Source of the DNA: Stephanodiscus triporus
Taxonomy: Eukaryota; Bacillariophyta; Thalassiosirophyceae; Thalassiosirales; Thalassiosiraceae
Assembly: GCA_036939755.1 (NCBI GenBank)
Contig: JALLAZ010000880.1
Coordinates: 1-12,416, forward strand
Reading direction: 5' to 3'
Length of the DNA stretch: 12,416 nucleotides
A model generated the notes under the pieces. It had not been told where the DNA came from and did no database searches. It saw only the letters and a program-made list of their open reading frames with translations. Of this stretch, positions 8,709 to 12,416 are shown in pieces (the stretch's first letter is position 1; every line of letters starts with the position of its first letter). The translations under genes and the position numbers were made by a program.

Positions 8709-8720
8709 TTGGAAATAGAA
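8541..8720. promoter_or_regulatory. Compact bidirectional promoter, methyltransferase / cyclophilin-SYF2
   Basis: Only 180 bp separate the two proposed start codons. The region includes an AT-rich GATATAATATG (8553-8563) close to the methyltransferase start and a long GA tract (8673-8708) just before the cyclophilin start. An in-frame ATG at 8562 would add 53 residues to the cyclophilin, including an Arg-Glu repeat made by the GA tract. The cyclophilin fold itself begins right at 8721, so this is read as non-coding. Confidence 0.55.
8673..8708 (+). repeat. GA dinucleotide microsatellite
   Basis: This is a run of (AG)n interrupted once by GGG. It lies 12 nt before the proposed cyclophilin-SYF2 start codon, so it would be in the 5' untranslated region. 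GA tracts near transcription starts act as promoter elements in several eukaryotes. A role here is inference. Confidence 0.8.
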
Positions 8721-10367
8721 ATGAAGGCCTACATCACCCTCTCCCACGGCGACGCCCTCCTCGGCACGCTTCGTCTCACGCTGCGTCCAGACGTCGTCCC
8801 CCGCACGGTCGAGAATTTCGTTCATTTTCTCACCGCCGCCACGACGACGACGACGACGACTACCGGCGGCGGCGGCGTCGGCGTCGGATACCGCGATTCC
8901 ACCTTCCACAGGATAATACCGAAATTCATGGCGCAGGGGGGGGACTTCGTCAACGGCGACGGCACCGGATCGAGGACGATCTTCGACGGCCATACCTCCT
9001 TCCCGGACGAGAATTTCATCCTCTCGCACAGCCAGCGTGGCACACTGTCGATGGCGAACACCGGACCGGACACGAACGGGTGTCAGTTCTTCGTGACGTT
9101 CGGCGCGGCCGCGCACCTGGACGGGAGGCACGTCGTCTTCGGCAGCGTCGACTGGAGGGAGGACGTGGAGAGCGCGGACGCGTTGGACGGGCTGGAGAGG
9201 GTCGGGACCGATCGGAGGAACGGCCGACCGCTCGAGGCGGTCAGGATCGTCGACTGCGGCGTCGTGGGGGGGGGGAGAGGGGGCGAGGGGAGGAGGGGGG
9301 GTGCGGGGGAAGGCGGCGGGATCAAGTTGGTGGGGGAGGCGAAGAAGAATAAACTCATGCAAGCGTACGGGGACGTCGATCCGGCGGCGGAGGCGGCGAC
9401 GGCGGCGGCAGAGGGGGATGAGATCGACATAGACGACGAGGATGACGAGATGGATAGTCGGGATGACGAGGATCGGGACGATAATGCATCTTACAAAATA
9501 GCAAGTGATGCCAATAAACCAGATTCAGATGAAATCGACATTGATGGAGAAATCGGCGAACAAATGGCCGACGACATCGATCACGAAGACACGTCGGGAT
9601 CAACCACCAGTGGACACGGAAAGATGTCCAAAAAGGCCGCACTCCAAAAGCGCCTCGTCGCCCTTCGCGCCAAGATAAATCAATCGCGCACGCTCAATCG
9701 ACGCGAGGTCCACACAGAAGCCACGCGCATGGGGACGGACGAGGCTGCCATGCAAGAACGGAAACGCCAGAATAAGCAAGATCGGAATGCGAGGCAGAAG
9801 GAGTATGATACGTACGTGGTGGGCAAATTACGAGAAGTGGCAGAGGACGACCTGGGGGCGAGTGGCCCATCGGACGTCAAGGCGGAACAGAAGAGGCTGG
9901 CAAGTCTATTCCAGCCTGCGTACGACAGCATCCGGCAGATGAATGCGCGTGCCGATAAGAAGGAGAGATCGCTGCACGGCCCGGACGATTACTACAACCC
10001 CGAGGGGCAATATTCCAACTATGAGCGGAATTTGAACTCGGTACGCCACGCGGGATCAAGGAGGGGAGATGCCTCGGCCGCCCCTGGACCGCTAGACTCC
10101 TACGACCCTACGCTGACCGGCTATCCCGGAGGCGATACGAGCAAGCAGTCCTCGATTACCGAGAAGGAGGGTGCCAAACGCCTCGCGATGGAGATGAAAC
10201 GACGTGCCGAGAAGAAAGCCAACCAAAAGCGCAAGCTTGAGTTCGATGCGGTGGATGTCACATCTATCAATGACAGGAACAAGAGGTTCAATCAGAAGAT
10301 TGGCAGGAACTTCGACAAGCACACCGCTGAGATTCGCCAGAACTTGGAAAGGGGCACCGCGCTTTAA
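8721..10367 (+). CDS. SYF2: Cyclophilin-SYF2 fusion: peptidyl-prolyl isomerase joined to spliceosome factor SYF2
   Basis: One uninterrupted frame of 548 residues. Residues 1 to about 180 are a cyclophilin: FHRIIPKFMAQGGDF (62-76) carries the catalytic Arg64, with Phe69, Met70 and Gln72; then MANTGPDTNGCQFFVTF (111-127) and HLDGRHVVFG (132-141). The position that is Trp121 in human cyclophilin A is His132, as in Cyp40-type enzymes with weak cyclosporin binding. A poly-Thr/Gly insert (41-56) is unusual. A Gly-rich then acidic linker (about 181-300) contains DEIDID twice. Residues 302-548 are a full-length SYF2 (human SYF2 is about 243 residues): RLVALRAKINQSRTLNRREV near its start and RNKRFNQKIGRNFDKHTAEI followed by RQNLERGTAL at the C-terminus. 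SYF2 belongs to the NineTeen/SYF complex of the active spliceosome, where separate cyclophilins also act. The isomerase is probably active. The start at 8721 is chosen by fold and by A at -3. Confidence 0.92.
   Translation: MKAYITLSHGDALLGTLRLTLRPDVVPRTVENFVHFLTAATTTTTTTTGGGGVGVGYRDSTFHRIIPKFMAQGGDFVNGDGTGSRTIFDGHTSFPDENFILSHSQRGTLSMANTGPDTNGCQFFVTFGAAAHLDGRHVVFGSVDWREDVESADALDGLERVGTDRRNGRPLEAVRIVDCGVVGGGRGGEGRRGGAGEGGGIKLVGEAKKNKLMQAYGDVDPAAEAATAAAEGDEIDIDDEDDEMDSRDDEDRDDNASYKIASDANKPDSDEIDIDGEIGEQMADDIDHEDTSGSTTSGHGKMSKKAALQKRLVALRAKINQSRTLNRREVHTEATRMGTDEAAMQERKRQNKQDRNARQKEYDTYVVGKLREVAEDDLGASGPSDVKAEQKRLASLFQPAYDSIRQMNARADKKERSLHGPDDYYNPEGQYSNYERNLNSVRHAGSRRGDASAAPGPLDSYDPTLTGYPGGDTSKQSSITEKEGAKRLAMEMKRRAEKKANQKRKLEFDAVDVTSINDRNKRFNQKIGRNFDKHTAEIRQNLERGTAL
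9264..9345 (+). other. G-rich, near-homopurine tract within the linker codons
   Basis: The tract contains many G runs, including G10 (9266-9275) and G7 (9295-9301). It encodes the Gly/Arg-rich linker just after the cyclophilin fold. It can in principle form G-quadruplexes or triplex DNA. Long G runs are error-prone in sequencing, but the cyclophilin before it and SYF2 after it are in the same frame, which supports the sequence as given. Confidence 0.7.
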
Positions 10368-10639
10368 CGGTTCATTTCATGGGTAGAAGCAAATGCTTGA
10401 AATAGGAGTAAGAACCCAAGACTAGTCTAATTATAACTCGTTTGGGTTATTGTAAATGACAGGTGTTCATTGGAGGAATTGAGTACTGCATTACGAGTCG
10501 GCGATCCGCACCCTTTTATTCGCTGTTAATAGCCAATTCAATCCTAATCAATATAATTTGTCACAAAGAGTATTATGTAATAAATTTTCACGCAGAAAGA
10601 GAATCTGAGACGCCCTATGCGTCTATTGGTGAGTACGAG
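10368..10639. other. Convergent intergenic region with possible poly(A) signals
   Basis: These 272 bp lie between the cyclophilin-SYF2 stop and the HSF stop. AATAAA occurs on the plus strand at 10579-10584 and on the minus strand at 10515-10520. If both are used, the two 3' untranslated regions would overlap. The hexamer is common in AT-rich DNA, so this is weak evidence. No gene was recognised. Confidence 0.4.
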
Positions 10640-11739
10640 TCACCTCATATTAGGATTTCGCTTCATGAGTTCCGAGGCAAGATGCATATCTGACATGTAA
10701 CCAAAGTTGGAAATGCCGAAATTGTTATTCATTCCCATATTCGGCGGTGGGTTGAACATAGACGCGGAAGACGAGCCGAGGCCGTTGGTCATCATGGACA
10801 TTATCATCAGTTGTCGTCGTCTCTCTCGCTCCATCTTCTGGAGACGCAGGCCGGCCTCGAATACGTCCGCGGAGGTTATCCCCAACTGACCCAACTGGGG
10901 GAACCGATAGTTCATGGCGAGGGAGGAGGAATCGCCGAGTCCGTATCCGTTCGTCGTGGAAAAGGCACCGCCCATGAGATCCATACCATGCTGCGGGTAA
11001 TTCAGGCCGAATTCCTGGGGCGCGTTGACGGAGGCGGGCATGCGACCGGCGAGGCCGAATGGAAAGCCCTTCATCGCGGGCGTCTTCTTCGCGACCGAAC
11101 GCATCACGAGGCAGCGCTTCTTTTCGCCTCGGACGAAATTGACGTGCGTGAATACCATAGTTCCGGACTTGTACCTCTCGACTCGGCGGAATCCCCACCT
11201 GTACACATATTTTACCACGGAGAATACGAAGCATGTGTTGATAATGGATGAGTGCGATCTCGAATTGAATGCACAAGGAAACGACTAGTAGTAAACGATA
11301 TTCCAATCACTTGCCTGTATAGCTTCCGTACAAAGCTCATGGTTTTGCAATGGGTGCGGAAGTACTTGGGCAAAACCTCCGACTCCAGGCTCTTTTTGTC
11401 TCGGATGACGAATGAATCTCCGGCGGGGAGCCACTCGAGGACTCGCTCGCCGTTGACCGTGGTCCCCTCGTTCGTCTCCTTCTCGACCATGTCCATGAGT
11501 TGCTGGGGGAAGATGGTCTCGTCGTGTTCCCTCTTGACGTCGGCATCCTCGGGCGTGACTAGAGGATCGGCGTCGAGCGTCTGCTGGGTTTTCTCGCTCT
11601 TCTTCTCCTCGCTTTTCACGTCGGCTTTGGTATCGTCCATCATGACTTGCGCGCTATCTGAAGCATCTACTTCTCTGGGAGGATGTTCGGTGACTGGCGA
11701 CGCATGGGCGTTCGCGGCGAACGGATCAAGATCTGCCAT
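10640..11739 (-). CDS. HSF: Heat shock factor-type transcription factor
   Basis: The exons are 11739-11315 and 11198-10640 on the minus strand, giving 327 residues. Residues 1-75 are an acidic, Lys-containing leader. The HSF DNA-binding domain covers about 77-176: FPQQLMDMVEKE, then EWLPAGDSFVIRD (about 102-114), LPKYFRTHCKTMSFVRKLYR and WGFRRV with the recognition helix (123-148), and VFTHVNFVRGEKKRCLVMRS (157-176). The usual HR-A/B leucine-zipper block is not obvious. A single charged helix (about 251-278, FEAGLRLQKMERERRRQLM) occurs instead, and the C-terminus is rich in Met, Asn and Gly. HSFs bind inverted nGAAn repeats and activate stress genes. Diatoms have greatly expanded HSF families, so its own target set may differ. 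The gene converges on cyclophilin-SYF2. The start is the first Met of the open frame, with nothing upstream suggesting an extension. Confidence 0.9.
11199..11314 (-). other. HSF: HSF intron: 116 nt, GC-AG type
   Basis: Homology requires SFVRKLYR to join WGFRRV. The only join with an AG acceptor that does this is TAC AG | GCAAGT ... TGTACAG | G TGG. The donor is therefore GC, with an otherwise consensus GCAAGT. Using the GT four bases further on would break the frame. The position, next to the recognition helix, is close to where plant HSF genes carry their conserved intron. Confidence 0.88.
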
Positions 11740-12416
11740 AGCGTCGTCAATATTGCATGCAGAAGTGAATTGTGGTGAAATATAATAAGGAAGAAAAAAG
11801 GCGATTGAAGCTGAAAGTATTTAGAAAGTGTTCGCATCGCTCAGCTCCCGCAGAGGGAGATGTGACGGAGACATGACACGAAGATATTCAACAACAGCGT
11901 GTCTCCTCGACAGATACCTAGGTAGTCTCCTCGTCACAGATACTCCAAAGAAAATGATGACATGGGCTCACGGAGAATTTTTACAGAAAGATTCTTCAGT
12001 GTCAGAGTGATCCGACGGGGACGCATATTATTATCGTATGGCACATGCATACTCTCTGTGAAGTATTTCTCTCGTAATTGAGAACATATTTCTATTTAAA
12101 AATGCCAGTCTCGGATCGAAAGAGATGATCCTGGGAAAAAGATGGTCCTGGAAAATAGAATACAAGTTGATGAGAGGAATGGTTCCTCGCTCACAAAGAC
12201 ATCTGCCGAAACACGCCGAAACACGTCACTTTTGACATGGTCACTTTTGAGGTTGTCGTCAGGCATTTTTTTTACTACCGCGCTTTTTCAATAATTGTCG
12301 TCGGGAGGTAACTAAGAGTTAACTACTAGTTTTGGTGCTATTTATTCGCGAGACTTTTTAGTCTACGTATTTTACGTAGAAACTGTACCAGTCCCACAAA
12401 CCGCTTTTGCGAATAA
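11740..12416. promoter_or_regulatory. Region upstream of the HSF gene
   Basis: This AT-rich stretch should hold the HSF promoter and 5' untranslated region. It contains a direct doublet GCCGAAACAC (12205-12214, 12215-12224), two copies of GTCACTTTTGA (12225-12235, 12240-12250), and a hairpin TCTACGTA-TTT-TACGTAGA (12362-12380). No well-formed heat shock element (alternating nGAAn units with two-base spacing) was found. No gene was recognised. Confidence 0.45.

Noticed and set aside
8562..8720. Upstream in-frame start for the cyclophilin-SYF2 protein
   Set aside because: It would add 53 residues, mostly an Arg-Glu repeat made by the GA microsatellite. The cyclophilin fold begins at the Met at 8721. 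It cannot be fully excluded.
8541..9362. N-terminal extension of the minus-strand methyltransferase frame, antisense to the cyclophilin
   Set aside because: The open frame is a by-product of GC-rich codons opposite a well-supported cyclophilin. The extra 274 residues are low complexity, and the targeting sequence starts at the Met near 8540.
3909..11739. The five genes as one functional gene cluster
   Set aside because: They act in the ER, nucleolus, probable plastid, spliceosome and nucleus. They are conserved housekeeping or regulatory genes, and their alternation of strands fits compact genome packing.
11740..12010. Heat shock elements for HSF self-regulation
   Set aside because: GAA and TTC triplets occur (for example near 11987-12000), but not with the two-base alternating spacing of a true element.

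Overview
This is nuclear DNA of a microbial eukaryote, most likely a diatom or a close stramenopile. The reasons are: short spliceosomal introns (93, 102 and 116 nt); a heat shock factor whose DNA-binding domain has the SFVRKLYRWGFRRV signature I associate with diatom HSFs; a methyltransferase whose N-terminus looks like a signal peptide followed by an ASAFAP-like motif (PAAG-FSP), as in plastid proteins of algae with red secondary plastids; and tightly packed, divergently arranged genes. No prokaryotic, viral or organellar gene was recognised.

Layout. Positions 1-3908 hold no gene I can support. They contain repeat material: a diverged ~90 bp direct repeat (121/302), a 55 bp hairpin (527-581), a perfect 51 bp duplication split by a single N (684-786, probably an assembly join), a GC-rich low-complexity stretch (~1500-2660), a fold-back element of ~150 bp (2661-2812) and a ~447 bp element with terminal inverted repeats (2880-3326). 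Positions 3909-12416 are gene-dense. The genes are SPCS1 (minus, signal peptidase complex subunit 1), NOP2 (plus, nucleolar rRNA m5C methyltransferase, three exons), a putative plastid-targeted SAM-dependent methyltransferase (minus), a cyclophilin-SYF2 fusion (plus, spliceosome) and a heat shock factor (minus, two exons).

SPCS1/NOP2 and methyltransferase/cyclophilin-SYF2 are divergent pairs, separated by 437 and 180 bp. NOP2/methyltransferase and cyclophilin-SYF2/HSF are convergent, separated by 433 and 271 bp. The genes work in different compartments (ER, nucleolus, probable plastid, spliceosome, nuclear transcription), so this looks like ordinary compact gene order and not a functional cluster.

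The observations most worth a second look are: the single-frame fusion of a cyclophilin to a full-length SYF2; a stop-free 102-nt intron in NOP2 that is a multiple of three and could be retained as 34 residues; a non-canonical GC-AG intron inside the HSF DNA-binding domain; and the atypical SAM-binding motif of the methyltransferase.
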